64,000 bases of DNA from positions 212,343,029 through 212,407,028 of the forward strand of contig NC_091118.1 in assembly GCF_040183065.1 (NCBI RefSeq), given 5' to 3'. The position numbers and the translations under genes were made by a program. Under the pieces are notes generated by a model. The model was not told the origin of the DNA. It did not search any database and worked only from the letters and a program-made list of their open reading frames with translations. The DNA comes from Periplaneta americana (lineage: Eukaryota; Arthropoda; Insecta; Blattodea; Blattidae). Positions within the stretch are counted from its first letter, which is position 1, and each line of letters opens with the position of its first letter. Positions 1-12,017 of the stretch are shown here, one piece after another.

Positions 1-263
1 AAAGACTTTCTGCTGTGGTGTCCACATGGCGACTAACTCTTCCCCAAGACGCAAGATACGATAATATTTATCAAATGAAATGATCTTCTCATGTGCGTGA
101 CTCATCTAACAACAACAACAACAACAATGGATTAAAACTTTCAGACCCCCTCTTTTAATTGATACCAACCTTTTCCCATTTGAACGCGTACTTTTGACGT
201 TATAACTATTTCTTTTATTATACTTACAACCGGAACACACAAGTATTTTATACAAAATTAAAC

Positions 264-428
264 TTACATACTTACTTATGGCTTTTAGAGAAGCCGGAGG
301 TTCATTGCCGCCCTCACATAAGCCCGCCATCGATCCCTATCCTTAGCAAGATTAATCCAGTCTCTACAATCACATCCCATCTCCTTCAAATCCATTTTAA
401 TATTATCCTCCCATCTACGTCTCCTTAA
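264..428 (-). mobile_element. RTE-like LINE, extreme 3' fragment (copy 1)
   Basis: Starts with TTAC repeats and the reverse complement of the LINE C-terminus (residues around NIKMDL...AAMN). Only about 165 bases survive, with several substitutions. The family is described at the full entry 21222-22365. Confidence 0.75.
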
Positions 429-917
429 CCTTTATTAAACATGGAGCATTGGACTGGTGAGCAACGATGATTGGCTGTAAATCTTGTTATCTATAGTCCC
501 ATCGCTCTAATTTCCGGCAGCCAATCACGTTGCAGGTCGGCTAGATTTAAACGTGTGCGTCTTGTGATTCGCTGATGAAGATGTTAAGCATTATCTAAGG
601 CTGGATAAATACTTAATATATAATCGCCCGCCATTTTGGCTCTTTCGTTGGCGTTCGCAGAAATCACACGAGGACGTTATTTGCCGCTCAATTATTTGCT
701 GAATTACATTGCGTTTGATTTATTGTCATAGGAGCTACGACATGATAATGTTTAACGGTGCGGCAAATAGATCCCTCGTCTGGTAGCTTGGCAACGAAAG
801 AACAAAAATGGCGAACGATACTACCTACCTAGACTTTATAGAGCCTTGACTTCCTAAGACGTAAGCAAAGAGGAGGAGTCACGCCGGGAATAACAGCGAC
901 GCGACTATAAATGGTCA

Positions 918-1604
918 ATGCGCAGAAGCTCTTGTAGGCAGTTTCACCGCTACTTTCAACTCCGTCGCCATGATCCTATGCTCTCTTCACATGCGATTAA
1001 AACCTGTGTTCGCAATTTGGAAGATACAGGCTCAGCACCAAAGAAGAAACCTCCAGGTAAAGAAAAAACTACCAATAGCCGTACGCAAACTGTTAATGCA
1101 GCTCGTTATGTTATAATGATTCTAAAATTTTTAAGTGGTCAATTGAGAACGAATTATCTTAGCAACAGATCATCTTGGTTTTAGTAAGACGGTCCAAGAG
1201 CACATACTGCAGCCATCTCTATTTGTTTGGAAATCAAGTCTTATCGAGAACTGGAGACATTCTCTGGCCTACACGATCCCCCGATTTAAGTGCATGTGAT
1301 TTCTTTTTTTATGATATACGCAAACAAACAGCGAAACATTGAACTGAAGACAGCAATTCTTGAAGAAATTTCAAACATCACAGTCGAAATGTTGCAAAAT
1401 ATAATTAGAAACTTCAAAGACGCTTACAAGAATGTATTCATGTTGGTGGATGGCATTTGAAGGATGTCATTTTTTCAAGAAGTAGTGTTACATCCAAATG
1501 GCATACTATATTCTGTATTTTCATATAATAAAAAGTTAATTTAATACAATATCTAAAGTTTCATATCATTATTTAAAAATCTCTCGTTTTTTTGGCCCAC
1601 CCTG
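918..1604 (+). pseudogene. IS630/mariner-type transposase relic with right TIR
   Basis: The first part (918-1184) encodes HAIKTCVRNLEDTGSAPKKK, typical of the helix-turn-helix/DUF4817 start of a large insect IS630/mariner-type group. Further along, in shifted frames, are DGPRAHTA (second catalytic Asp region), WPTRSPDLSACDFFFYD (third catalytic Asp) and a C-terminal GGWHLKDVIF. The catalytic core between them is largely missing and there are frameshifts. The right end at 1590-1604 is a terminal inverted repeat (TGGCCCACCCTG) next to TA, which agrees with TA target duplication. No left TIR was found. It is non-functional. Confidence 0.7.
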
Positions 1605-2023
1605 TATAGGGCATACAATGGGGCAAGGACTTCTTTCGGCTCCAGCCTACGAAAATTTGGAAAATACGAGTAAATTCGTTTATATGTTATTAGTAGGTAA
1701 GTCATTTTACAATTGGAGGCATACATAGGCCTAATTCAGTAATTAATTTTTCTGACAAAAACGCTTTACGAGACATGTACACCATTTCCTTTATTATATG
1801 GTCGTATGTAAAAAAAAAATCATCTTTCCAGATTCTTAGCAAATCGCCAAAATGTTATTTTTTTTTTTATAAAAGTGGTTACTTTTCATGTCCAACATTA
1901 CCGGATGAATTCGTCCTTAGACACTGAATAACAGAATCTCTCCAACAGTTCAGAACAATTAATAATCGCACACAGACGAACAATGGCTAACAACCCATCA
2001 CCGTAAAAAACAGCTTGTTACGA

Positions 2024-2730
2024 AACCTAACTATATGATTATGTCTCGTGACCAGAATATTATACGAAATGGAAATATAAAAATTGGAGATTTATCCTCG
2101 AACAGGTGGAAAAATTCAAATATCTTGGAGCAACAGTAACAAATATAAATGACACTCGGGAGGAAATTAAACGCAGAATAAATACGGGAAATGCCTGTTA
2201 TCATTCGGTTTAGAAGCTTTTGTCATCTAGTCTGCTGTCAAAAAATCTGAAAGTTAGAATTTATAAATCAGTTATATTACCGGTTGTTCTGTATGGTTGT
2301 GAAACTTGGACTCTCACTTTGAGAGAGGAACAGAGGTTAAGGGTGTTTGAGAATAAGGTCCTTAGGAAAATATTTCGGGCTAAGAGGGATGAAGTTACAG
2401 GAGAATGGAGAAAGTTACACAACACAGAACTGCACGCATTGTATTCTTCACCTGACATAATTAGGAACATTAAATGCAGACGTTTGAGATGGGCAGGGCA
2501 TGTAGCACGTATGGGCGAATCCAGAAATGCATATAGAGTGTTAGTTGGAAGGCCGGAGGGAAAAAGACCTTTAGGGAGGCCGAGACGTGGATGGGAAGAT
2601 AATATTAAAATGGATTTGAGGCAGGTGGGATATGATGATAGAGACTTGATTAATCTTGCTCAGGATAGGGACCAATAGCGGGTTTATGTGAGGGCGGCAA
2701 TGAACGTCCGGGTTCCTTAAACGTCAGTAA
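2024..2730 (+). pseudogene. RTE-like LINE 3' fragment (copy 2)
   Basis: Covers the region from MIMSRDQN through the C-terminal AAMN. A one-base deletion near 2095 and a stop near 2212 (GTTTAG for GTTGAG) break the frame; 2220-2678 stays open for 152 codons. The tail is CAGTAAGTAC. It is 5'-truncated. Confidence 0.85.
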
Positions 2731-3334
2731 GTACACAGACGAATGGAACGTCGTAAACCACTTTTTTTCTAAATGGGGAACGGCGGAAACTGTATTTCCG
2801 TTAACATGTTGGAATCGAATTCTTGCAGTGTCACACTTTCACTTTTACCTCGCATAATGGGGAACTCTAGTCGTACATTAAAATTAAAACAAAATCAACA
2901 AGCATTTTCCTTAAGGCAAGCTGGAGTTTTTCTTCTAGGAGGCTAGTTGCTATGGCATTGGGTATAATACGACAGGCTGATAATTACATCGTGAAGATCA
3001 GAGGCCTTGTACTCTGCCCGGGTATAAAGTTCGAAGTTGTCTGGCTCTCAGGTGTGGCGTTGCTAGGACACGACAGAAAGTTGACAGTCGAAAGAACCGT
3101 CATCTCTGTTCATATGGCGTAACATTTCTAAAATTGTCGTCTATTAAATTATTTACTCGATTATTTCTCGGCACTGTAGCGATAGAACTGGTGAAAGCGA
3201 AGAATAGATGTCACAGTATTTTTACAAGGATATGTATTATGAACAATCAACAGAAGGAAATGAAGAAACGAATCGCAAGAGATTCACCACAGCTGCTGTT
3301 TAAAATGATATTATGAGACTGTATCAATATTTGG

Positions 3335-3703
3335 GCATAAGCGGGATGAAGTTACAGGAGAATGGAGAAAGTTACACAACACAGAACTGCACGCATTGTA
3401 TTCTTCACCTGATATAATAATTAAGAACATTAAATCCAGACGTTTGAGATGGGCAGGGCATGTAGCACGTATGGGCGAATCCAGAAATCCATATAGAGTG
3501 TTAGTTGGGAGACCGGAGAGAAAAAGACCTTTAGGGAGGCCGAGACGTAGATGGGAAGATAATATTAAAATGGATTTGAGGGAGGTGGGATATGATGATA
3601 GAGAATCGATTAATCTTGCTCAGGATAGGGACCAATGGCGGGCTTATGTGAGGGCGGCAATGAACCTGCGGGTTCCTTAAAACCCAGTAAGTAAGTAAGT
3701 ATG
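3335..3703 (+). pseudogene. RTE-like LINE 3' fragment (copy 3)
   Basis: Begins abruptly at the KRDEVTGEW region and runs to the stop and a (GTAA)n tail at 3690-3703. A three-base insertion (extra ATA near 3418) adds one residue. The frame is otherwise open from 3396 to 3680. It is the shortest plus-strand copy with a complete 3' end. Confidence 0.82.
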
Positions 3704-3764
3704 AGATTGTATCATATTTCGGAGCGAAAGAGGAAAAAACTTTGAATGCATAATTCTATCAGTT

Positions 3765-4445
3765 CCTGAATTAAATATCTAGCTGTGTATATGGACGAGA
3801 ACCTGAACTGGAATGTAAAAGTCAGACATACAGTATGTCTACAGCCATCTTCTCCATTCTACAATCATTAAATCGCCTCAAAACTTTTCTCCCTTGTCAA
3901 TTAAGAAGAACTCTTAACAGAAAATTTTAACACGTGAAAGACACATAATACGTTTTCCGAAGAAAACTGGTGATGCCACATTTTGATACTGCGACATATT
4001 ACTAACTAGAAAAGTGACACTTCAAAAAAATCTCCTAAAATTCTTAGCGCTGAAACTGCTCGTATTTATAGTAGATTCCCAGAGAAAGAATGGCTTAATA
4101 TTTTAACTGATGGATCCCTGCTGTCCAACCAAAATGGAGCAGGTGCTGGTGCTACATGTCCACTTTTCTCGTTTTATAAATCCTTAGGTTATGGAGCTAC
4201 AGATTTTTATGAAGAAGTTGAAGCTCGACACTTCAAAATCTGTTGTACCGGATCTCTTATTTTCAACAAGCCGTTAAATTCAGTGACTCTAAAGCACCTA
4301 TTGCTGCTATAACAACCAATCTGTCACATAGAAGTAAAAAAGTAACTGAATGTTGGAAAATTATACACCAGCTGATGAAGTTTAAAAAGGTATAGCTTTT
4401 CAATTGGTACCAGCACACTATGAATTATCTGGTATAATGAAGCTG
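3765..4445 (+). pseudogene. Decayed RT+RNase H LINE (same group as 49310-51375)
   Basis: Contains YMDENLNWN (late reverse transcriptase), then LTDGSLLSNQNGAGAGAT, matching the first Asp motif of an RNase H domain, and a decayed WVPAHYELSG, matching W-I-P-S-H-C-G of the same domain. Many stops and frameshifts occur. It abuts the minus-strand LINE that starts at 4453. Confidence 0.65.
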
Positions 4446-5343
4446 TTCACAGTTTTACTTACTCACTGGCTTTTAAAGAACCCGGAGGTTCATTGCCGTC
4501 CTCACATACGCCCGTCATTGGTCCTTATCCTGAGCAAGATTAATCCATTCTCTATCATCATATTCCATCTCCCTCAAATCCATTTTAATATTATCCTCCC
4601 ATCTACGTCTCGGCCTCCTCAAAGGTCTTTTTCTCTCCCGCCTCCCAACTAACACTCTATATGCATTTCTGGATTCGCCCATACGTGCTACATGCCCTGC
4701 CCATCTCAAACGTCTGGATTTAATGTTCCTAATTATGTTAGATGAAGAATACAACGCGTGCAGTTCTGTGTTGTGTAACTTTCTCCATTCTCCTGTAACT
4801 TCATCCCTCTTAGCCCCAAATATTTTCCTAAGGACCTTATTCTCAAACACCCTTAACCTCTGTTCCTCTCTCAAAGTGAGAGTCCAAGTTTCACAACCAT
4901 ACAGAACAACCGGTAATATAACTGTTTTATAAATTCTAACTTTCAGATCTTTTGACAGCAGACTGGATGATGAAAGCTTCTCAACTGAATAATAACATGC
5001 ATTTCCCATATTTATTCTGTGTTTAATTTCGTCCCGAGTGTCATTTATATTTGTTACTGTTGCTCCAAGATATTTGAACTTCTCCACCTCTTCAAAAGAT
5101 AAATTTCCAATTTTTATATTTCCATTTCGTACAATATTGTGACGGCCACGTGAGGTTCGATCTCACGACCGACGGAGGAAGGGCTAAGTCAGCCGTGACG
5201 GGCAGGTTGCGCGCGCATCTGCTTTCTGGGGCATGTGCTGTGGGGAGAAAGGGGAAAGAGCGACCGCCGCAGACAAGTGGAAATATCCCGATTATTCGAG
5301 AGTGGAATCTTTCGCGAACTCTCCAGAAACAAACTTTTTTGGT

Positions 5344-5375
5344 TATAAAAGAGAAGACGCAAGTGAATGTCAGTC
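5344..5375 (+). promoter_or_regulatory. LTR core promoter: TATA box and initiator
   Basis: TATAAAAG at 5344-5351 is followed 28 bases later by TCAGTC with A at 5372. This is the normal insect TATA-to-initiator spacing and sits inside the solo LTR. The initiator lies in a short CAGT repeat. Confidence 0.65.
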
Positions 5376-5854
5376 AGTCAGTCCGTAAGCCAGTGTTGTT
5401 ACAGGCAGATTTGGACAGTAAGCGAGTTAGTCTTGTGTAGCAGTGATGCCAGCTTCGAGATCAGAGCGCGACTTGAGCTGTGTCCGTAATTGTGGAGCCT
5501 GAAGCCCGGAGTTCGAGTGCAGTGGACCGCAGTTGGGGGACCTGAGTTCGAAGTTCAGCGGATCGTCTGTGAAGATCTGGGGTTCGAGATTCTGTGAACG
5601 CGAGTGACTGAGCTAGAAGAACTAGCCAAGACAAACGAGCTGTGAACTGAGAACTGACAGTTCTGTGTTGTAAATAGTGCTTTGTGAATATTAGTTAAGA
5701 TTAACAGTTCATTGTTGTTCGTAATAGTCACAGTAAATTGTCATTGTCGTCTGTGGAGTGCACTAACGAATACTGTGTTACTGCGTGGAGAGCAAATCCC
5801 ATTGTTGACGGGAGTGGAATTAAATAGTAGAAGGTGAAGAGTTATTGTTGAGAT

Positions 5855-5860
5855 AATAAA
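5855..5860 (+). terminator. LTR polyadenylation signal AATAAA
   Basis: AATAAA 38 bases before the end of the solo LTR and downstream of its promoter, as expected for the R/U5 boundary. Confidence 0.55.
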
Positions 5861-6867
5861 ATTACATTGTTGTTGAGTATAGAAAATTTACAATATTCTC
5901 GTCACGAGACATAATCATATACTTTGTTTTTTCGGCATTTACTTCCAAACCTATCTCTTTACTTGCTTCAAGTAAAATTCCCTTGTTTTCCCTAATCGTT
6001 TGTGGATAGATATATTAAATAAATAAATAAAAACTTCCGGCTAAAAATAGATTCCACGCGTCACCTATTACTAGTGCTGTATGTAGGAAACATGGCAATA
6101 ATGTTAATGAAAATCTGTGTGAGCACAAAATTTGAATGAACTGCCTTGTTGAAATTTCCACCACGAGGCAGGACTGCAATACGTTTCACGTTATTATTCA
6201 TATTTCAATGTTAGCAGTCCGCAGTTTTATCGTCGCCTGGCCTAAACGCTGGTGATAAAGAACAAAGGAATTGATGGACTGCTAATGGTGACGCATGTTT
6301 CCACCCACAAGCCTATGTCATTTCCGCTGACAACCGTAAAATCTCGAAGCTGTCCAATGAAGTACTATAACTCGGAATTTTAGGTCCTTAAAAACCAACT
6401 TTCAGGCACATAAAATAGCCTGTATTGTCAAATGCAGCTTTAGGTACCTGTACATAAAATACAATTTCAATAATACGATTTTATTCACCTAAAATGCGTC
6501 CAAACTAATCTATAAAAATGCAGTTAATTAGTGAATATTTAGCATTAAAGTATACAAAACAAAAATGGTTACAAACTTTATTTTTGTTGTCTTAAAAATT
6601 ATAAATAGTAATTATTATTAATGAATTCAAAGTTGTCAACATTAAACAAATGTATTATTTTACTTTGAAAGGGAGAATATCATCGAAATGATAGCCGTCC
6701 AAATCTTGGATTTAAAATATCGGCATCCTAATCAAATGAACAAAAATGAAAATGTAAATTAATGCTAAAAAAAATACATAATGAAATTTTAAAAAAGGAT
6801 ATTCTGTGACAAGATTTAGTAGCTATCAAAACTATAAAAATTTATACATAAACATAGAACTAAAAAT

Positions 6868-7038
6868 ATGAATTCTCTGCGTTTGTCTGAACCAAAATGT
6901 AAAACCAATGCAGATTTTTATCATAGCATGAGTCAAGGTCCCAGATTATGGAACAAATTTTATTCCAATAATATTTCAACCACGAATCCTCTCCAAGTTA
7001 ATAAAAAAAAAATAAAAAAATTTGTATTGGATTTATAG
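6868..7038 (+). pseudogene. CR1/jockey-like LINE C-terminal fragment
   Basis: Open frame of 56 codons starting MNSLRLSEPKCKTNADF and containing GPRLWNKFYSNNIST, the G-x-x-L-W-N motif near the C-terminus of many CR1/jockey reverse transcriptases. A likely 3' UTR follows to about 7185 with an imperfect hairpin (CCTGAGCACGAGTCTTACTCATTCAGG, in part). The upstream RT domain is absent. Confidence 0.6.
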
Positions 7039-7189
7039 TTTGGGCTTAAACATGTTAAACACTATTTAATCTGTATTCACTCTCAATTTTAATTTTATTT
7101 TTATCTGTATTGGAATCCCCTCCTGAGCACGAGTCTTACTCATTCAGGAGTGGGCTAGTTTATCTATCATTGTATTTATTAACTTGTAT

Positions 7190-7715
7190 TCATTTCAAAC
7201 TTACTAGCACTGCCCACACAAAAGCCCACCATCGGTCCCTATCCTGAGCAAGATTAACCCAGTCTCTAGCATCATATCCCACCTCCCTCAAATCCATTTT
7301 AATATTATCCTCCCATCTATGTCTCGGCCTCCTCAAAGGTATTTTTCCCTCCGACCTTCCAACTAACACTCTATATGCATTTATGGATTCACAGATACGT
7401 GCTACATGCCCTGCCCATCTCAAACGTCTCGATTTAATGTTCCTAATTATGTCAGGTGAAGAATACAATGCGTGCAGTTCTGTGTTGTGTAACTTTCTCC
7501 ATTCTCCTGTAACTTCAACCCTCTTAGCCCCAAATATTTTCCTAAGCACCTTATTCTCGAACACCCTTAACCTCTGTTCCTCTCTTAAAGTGAAAGTCCA
7601 AGTTTCACAGAACAATCTGTAATATAGCTGTTTACAAATTCTAACTTTCAGTATTTTTTTAAGCAGACTGGATGACAAACGCTTCTCAACCGAATAATAA
7701 CAGGCATTTTCCATA
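7190..7715 (-). pseudogene. RTE-like LINE (copy 5)
   Basis: A minus-strand copy from MENACYYSV to the C-terminus, 174 open codons. It lost a few residues in the VVLYGCETW region (near 7610) and has no GTAA tail. It lies directly after the CR1-like 3' end. Confidence 0.82.
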
Positions 7716-8304
7716 TTAACAAAGACATGTATGAGAAGGAAAAAGAAAGTGATAGTTCAGAAGAGAGGGGAAGTCTTGTAGGGTCCCAGGAAAGGATGCA
7801 CTTCCTATGATAGACGGCTAAAGACAAAGTCCATGCAGGGTGACCTCGCACAAACCACGTGGTGGGAGTGACGTCACAGTTCAAAGTCTGAACTCACTCA
7901 TAGCACGTGTTCGAAGAAAAACTCAGGCATTCATGACTCATGACGTTCGATGTCAAAAGAGACCTTGACTGACGTGGGCGTGAAGTGAGCTGAACTGCTT
8001 TACTTTCTTTCTTCTTACGTAAAATAGAAATTGCTGGGATGCTGCAATAAATCAATTCGGATATTTTGATGGAAATACACAATTTCATATACGTTCAACC
8101 ATCGAATGTTTTGTTCTGTTCCGCCTTCATTAGCAGGAGGACTTTCTAGTAAAGACACAAATTTGCTCTTGTGGTTAGGGGTACTGCTTCTACATATGAA
8201 AAAAAAAAAAATTCTGAGCTGTACGTAGAGTATGTCACTACAGTTATGTTGGCTTGAATGTTTTATTTTTGTTTCGGTTTAAGAATGGAGAGTATGGTCC
8301 ATAC

Positions 8305-8549
8305 CTGTGGAGAAACGGTCAGCGCGTCTGGCCGCGAAACAAGGCGGCCCGGGTTCGAATCCCGGTCGGGACAAGTTACCTGGTTGAGGTTTTTTCCGGG
8401 GTTTTCCCTCAACCCAATACGAGCAAATGCTGGGTAACTTTCGGTGCTGGACCACGGACTCATTTCACCGGCATTATCACCTTCATCTCATTCAGACGCT
8501 AAATAACCTAAGATGTTGATATAGCGTCCTAAAATAACACAATAAAATG
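8305..8549 (+). mobile_element. tRNA-derived SINE, family B
   Basis: The head is tRNA-like (CACGTCTGG-type anticodon arm, GGTTCGAATCCCGGTCGGG T-arm at 8350-8370). A body GTTACCTGGTTGAGG...CCCTCAACCC forms a hairpin. The tail is GCTAAATAACCTA...GTTGATATAGCG. It is flanked by an approximate duplication (AGAGTATGG-TCCATA on both sides). Related copies are at 52693 and 57582. Confidence 0.78.
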
Positions 8550-8815
8550 AAGAGTATGGATCCATAATAAGAGAAGTAATTAATCAATACATTTTCTCTG
8601 CATATGTATGTATTTATTTACATTGCAAGTGGGCAAACAACCGATGGCAGTGGTAACTTAATAACACAATAATTACAATAGTCAATAATGGTTAAAATAA
8701 CCCAATTAATAAGTAAACCTAATTTTCCATTATAAGCTGCATATGTATATAAATAAATATGCACATTGGTACTGATACTCTTTCACTACTTTCCCTTTAC
8801 TCTCATCTCAGCCAC

Positions 8816-10060
8816 TGCACTGGCACTATGACGCATTTCACTGGCACTTTACAACACATTTCGCTGACACTATAGAACACATTTCACTGACATTTTTAAT
8901 AAACTTCATTGACACTATAGAACACGTTTCATTGACACTATACAACACATTTCACTGACACTGAAGAACACATTTCATTGACACTATAGAACACATTTCA
9001 TTGGCACTATAAAACACACTTCATTGACACTATAGAATATATTTCATTGACATTGTAGAACATACTTCATTGACACTATAGAACACATTTCATTGACACT
9101 ATAGAACAAATTTCATTGGCACTATAGAACACATTTCATTGGCACTGTAGAACACACTTCATTGACACTATAGAACACATTTCATTGACACTATAGAACA
9201 CATTTCATTGGCACTATAGAACACATTTCATTGACACTGTAGAACACACTTCATTGACACTATAGAACACATTTCATTGACACTGTAGAACATATTTCAT
9301 TGACACTATAGAACACACTCCATTGACACTATAGAACACATTTCATTGACACTATAGAACACACTTCATTGACACTTCAGAACACATTTCACTGACACTA
9401 TAGAACACACTTCATTGACACTGTAGAACACACTTCATTGACACTACAGAACACATTTCACTGACACTATAGAACACACTTCATTGACACTGTAGAACAC
9501 ATTTCACTGACACTATAGAACACATTTCATTGACACTGAAGAACACATTTCATTGACACTGTAGAACACATTTCATTGACACTATAGAACACATTTCATT
9601 GACACTATAGAACACACTTCATTGACACTATAGAACACATTTCATTGACACTATAGAACACATTTCATTGACACTATAGAACACATTTCATTGACACTAT
9701 AGAACACATTTCACTGAAACTATAGAACACACTTCATTGACACTATAGAACACATTTCATTGACACTGTAGAACATATTTCATTGACACTATAGAACACA
9801 TTTCATTGACACTATAGAACACATTTCATTGACACTGTAGAACACACTTCATTGACACTATAGAACACATTTCATTGACACTGTAGAACACACTTCATTA
9901 ACACTATAGAACATTTCATTGACACTATAGAACACATTTCACTGACATTATAGAACACATTTCATTGACACCATAGAACACACTTCACTGATACTATAGA
10001 TCACCATTGATCGAAACTATTCACTGTCACTGTAAACCATAACTTCTCTGACACAGCACG
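8816..10060. repeat. 23-bp minisatellite, about 50 units
   Basis: Tandem array of a 23-bp unit, TTTCATTGACACTATAGAACACA on average. Variants alternate ATT/ACT, CTATAG/CTGTAG and CACTTC/CATTTC. Units at both edges are more diverged. The copy number is estimated from length. No coding frame is conserved across it. Confidence 0.95.
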
Positions 10061-10249
10061 CTTCACTGATACAACACTTCAAATAAAACAATTACACCCT
10101 TATTGTTCTGTAGAATCACACTTATAAACTATATTATCCTAAAATTGCTAGTCTACGATCCTTTTACAAGCTATTTTAAACTAATCTACAAGTATGGTCT
10201 TAAATTTGACTGTAAAAATTTATGGAAAGAAACATTTTATATATGCCAC

Positions 10250-10315
10250 TTAATCATGATCACCCTGGCTGAGTAGAAGAGAAGGCGTGATGACCATAAC
10301 TCAGCCAGAATAAGC

Positions 10316-10370
<55 letters not shown>

Positions 10371-10396
10371 GTTGTTGTTGTTGTTGTTGTTGTTGT
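10250..10396 (+). repeat. LINE 3' end with (ATT)n(GTT)n tail
   Basis: A short LINE 3' UTR end with hairpin AAGGCGTGATGACCATAAC leads into (TTA)n, about 50 bases, then (TTG)n to 10396. The same 3' hairpin (GAAGGCCTGATGGCCTT type) ends the CR1-like copies near 18000 and 46600, so the microsatellite is the element's tail. Confidence 0.65.
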
Positions 10397-11093
10397 TTGT
10401 TCGTGGTCCTCCTTTTAACTGCTCTTCGGATCGTTATTATAAGCTATATTAAATAAACATTTGAATTCATTAGGAATTCCTTCAGTCAGTTCCAAAATTA
10501 ATATCTGTTTATACTTCTTTCCAAGGATTTTGTAAAACCTGTGTGAACTTCTCAGAAGTTATGAAGTATTCTCTTAGCTATCTTTGAGACGTTAACATCT
10601 CGGCAGTGGAAGTTACGTCATTAATCACAGAGAACGATTAACATTGATTACACTACTTGAAGAAACGTCCTTCACTGTTACCTGAACTCACTATTATTAT
10701 AATGTTACCAAGGTCGGCGCACAGTGGTCGGAAAATAGCTGTTTGACGCGAAAAACTCATATTACGAAACTTTTCTAAACGGACCGACGAGTCTGCCGAT
10801 CAGCTATCCGACATCCAGGGATGTAAAAAATAACAAAAAAACTGAATAAAAATCTGTCATGTGTGTAGTGCGACCCCAAAGTCAACCTACCTACTTTTAC
10901 CACTGTAATGCGATTATGTCACTCCTATTGAAAAGTTGATATTTTAAATGATTAATAAGTACAACTTTTTTTTTCAGACCTTTAAGAAAAATTCTTTACC
11001 TAGAAATGTTTATTTACTTACTGTCCTTAAGTTTATGAAATTCCGTAACTTTATTCAGTTTTCCTTCTAATTTTTCGCGTCAAACTGTGTGGC

Positions 11094-11331
11094 GGTGGAT
11101 TTTTTGTGGTTATTTAACGACGCTGTATCAACTACTAGGTTATTTAACATCAATGAGATTGGTGATAGCGAGATGGTTTTGGGAGATGAGACCGAGGATT
11201 TGCCATTGATTACCTGGCATTCACCTTATGGTTGGGGAAAACCTCGGAAAAAACCCAAACAGGTAATCAGCCCAAGCGGGGATCGAACCCGCGCCCGAAC
11301 GCAACTTCAGACCGGCAGACAAACGCCTTAA
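11094..11331 (-). mobile_element. tRNA-derived SINE, family A, 5' end truncated
   Basis: Minus strand. It begins at the tail (GTTATTTAACGACGCTGTAT) and ends inside the tRNA head (GGGGATCGAACCCGCGCC). The head is cut at about 11331, where a CR1-like 3' end begins. Confidence 0.8.
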
Positions 11332-11334
11332 AAA

Positions 11335-11720
11335 TTAAAGTACGACAAGATTACCTGATTAATGAAAGCTAGACAATTTATCATAGAAGTTAAGAACAAA
11401 GAATATTTTTGTATTTACTGAATTACAAATTAAACCTAGAATAAAATTCTATAGTGATGAAATTACCATATATTGAGATATTTTGTGATAGATTAAGAGA
11501 AGTATTTACAAGAAACCATGTCTGAACGAGTCTCAATTACTGACCAAGTGCCTAGTAAGTTTGCGTTTGAATTGAGTTTTATTTCGACAGTCCCTGATGC
11601 TAGCAGGTAACGAATTCCAGAGTCTTGGCAGGGCTATTGTGAAAGAGGATGAGTATGAGGAGGTGCGGTGGGATAGTATTGTTAGTATTGTTTCATGGCG
11701 AGAGCGTGTGTTGAGATTGT
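11335..11720 (-). pseudogene. CR1-like LINE 3' end
   Basis: On the minus strand 11550-11690 encodes LPRLWNSLPASIRDCRNK then FKRKLTRHLVSN and a stop, the classic L-W-N-x-L-P end of CR1/jockey reverse transcriptase. The 3' UTR (11335-11550) matches the repeats at 44647-45910 and 46594-46990. Confidence 0.7.
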
Positions 11721-11783
11721 GGTGGGAAGAAAGGTAAGTGAAGCGAGACGACAGGTACGAAGGAATAGAACATCAAACAAAAT

Positions 11784-12017
11784 GTCGATCTGGTTGGCGA
11801 GTTGGTATAGCGTTGGCCTTCTATGCCCAAGGTTGCGGGTTCGATCCCGGGCCAGGTCGATGGCATTTAAGTGTGCTTAAATGCGACAGGCTCATGTCAG
11901 TAGATTTACTAGCATGTAAAAGAACTCCTGCGGGACAAAATTCCGGCACATCCGGCGACGCTGATATAACCTCTGCAGTTGCGAGCGTCGTTAAATAAAA
12001 CATAACATTTAACATTT
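11784..12017 (+). mobile_element. tRNA-derived SINE, family C
   Basis: tRNA-like head (TGGTATAGCGTTGGC; T-arm GCGGGTTCGATCCCGGGCC) and tail GCGTCGTTAAATAAAACAT. It is flanked by the perfect duplication AAACAAAAT (11775-11783 and 12018-12026). The tail shares GCGTCGTTAAATAA with families A and B. Confidence 0.82.

Larger units (their letters stand above)
5138..5892 (+). mobile_element. Solo LTR (Gypsy-like) inserted in a LINE
   Basis: A 755-bp segment that begins TGTGACGG, ends TTTACA (TG...CA) and is flanked by the 4-bp duplication ATAT at 5134-5137 and 5893-5896. The interrupted LINE gives a clean empty site. A 4-bp duplication fits Gypsy-type elements. It is GC-rich compared with its surroundings. 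A TATA box, initiator and AATAAA lie in the order U3-R-U5, so the LTR reads on the + strand. No internal coding region or second LTR is present, so it is a recombined solo LTR. Confidence 0.82.
4453..6012 (-). pseudogene. RTE-like LINE (copy 4), split by a solo LTR
   Basis: The minus-strand 3' end is at 4453 (TTACTTAC tail). The ORF 4515-5087 is open for 190 codons, from MEKFKYLG to DKDQ. The element is interrupted at 5138 and resumes at 5893 (coding for NIVRN...VNAEKTKY). It ends near 6012 in the region encoding QTIREN. The two halves join exactly once the LTR and one copy of the ATAT duplication are removed. Confidence 0.85.

Noticed and set aside
2261..2470. Minus-strand frame [18 protein letters not shown] and its many repeats (4723, 7383, 21885, 25181, 41205, 42750, 51951)
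   Set aside because: Antisense shadow of the RTE-like LINE C-terminus; it recurs only where the LINE is present.
8816..10060. CRISPR-like array
   Set aside because: Contiguous 23-bp tandem units without unique spacers, in an insect genome.
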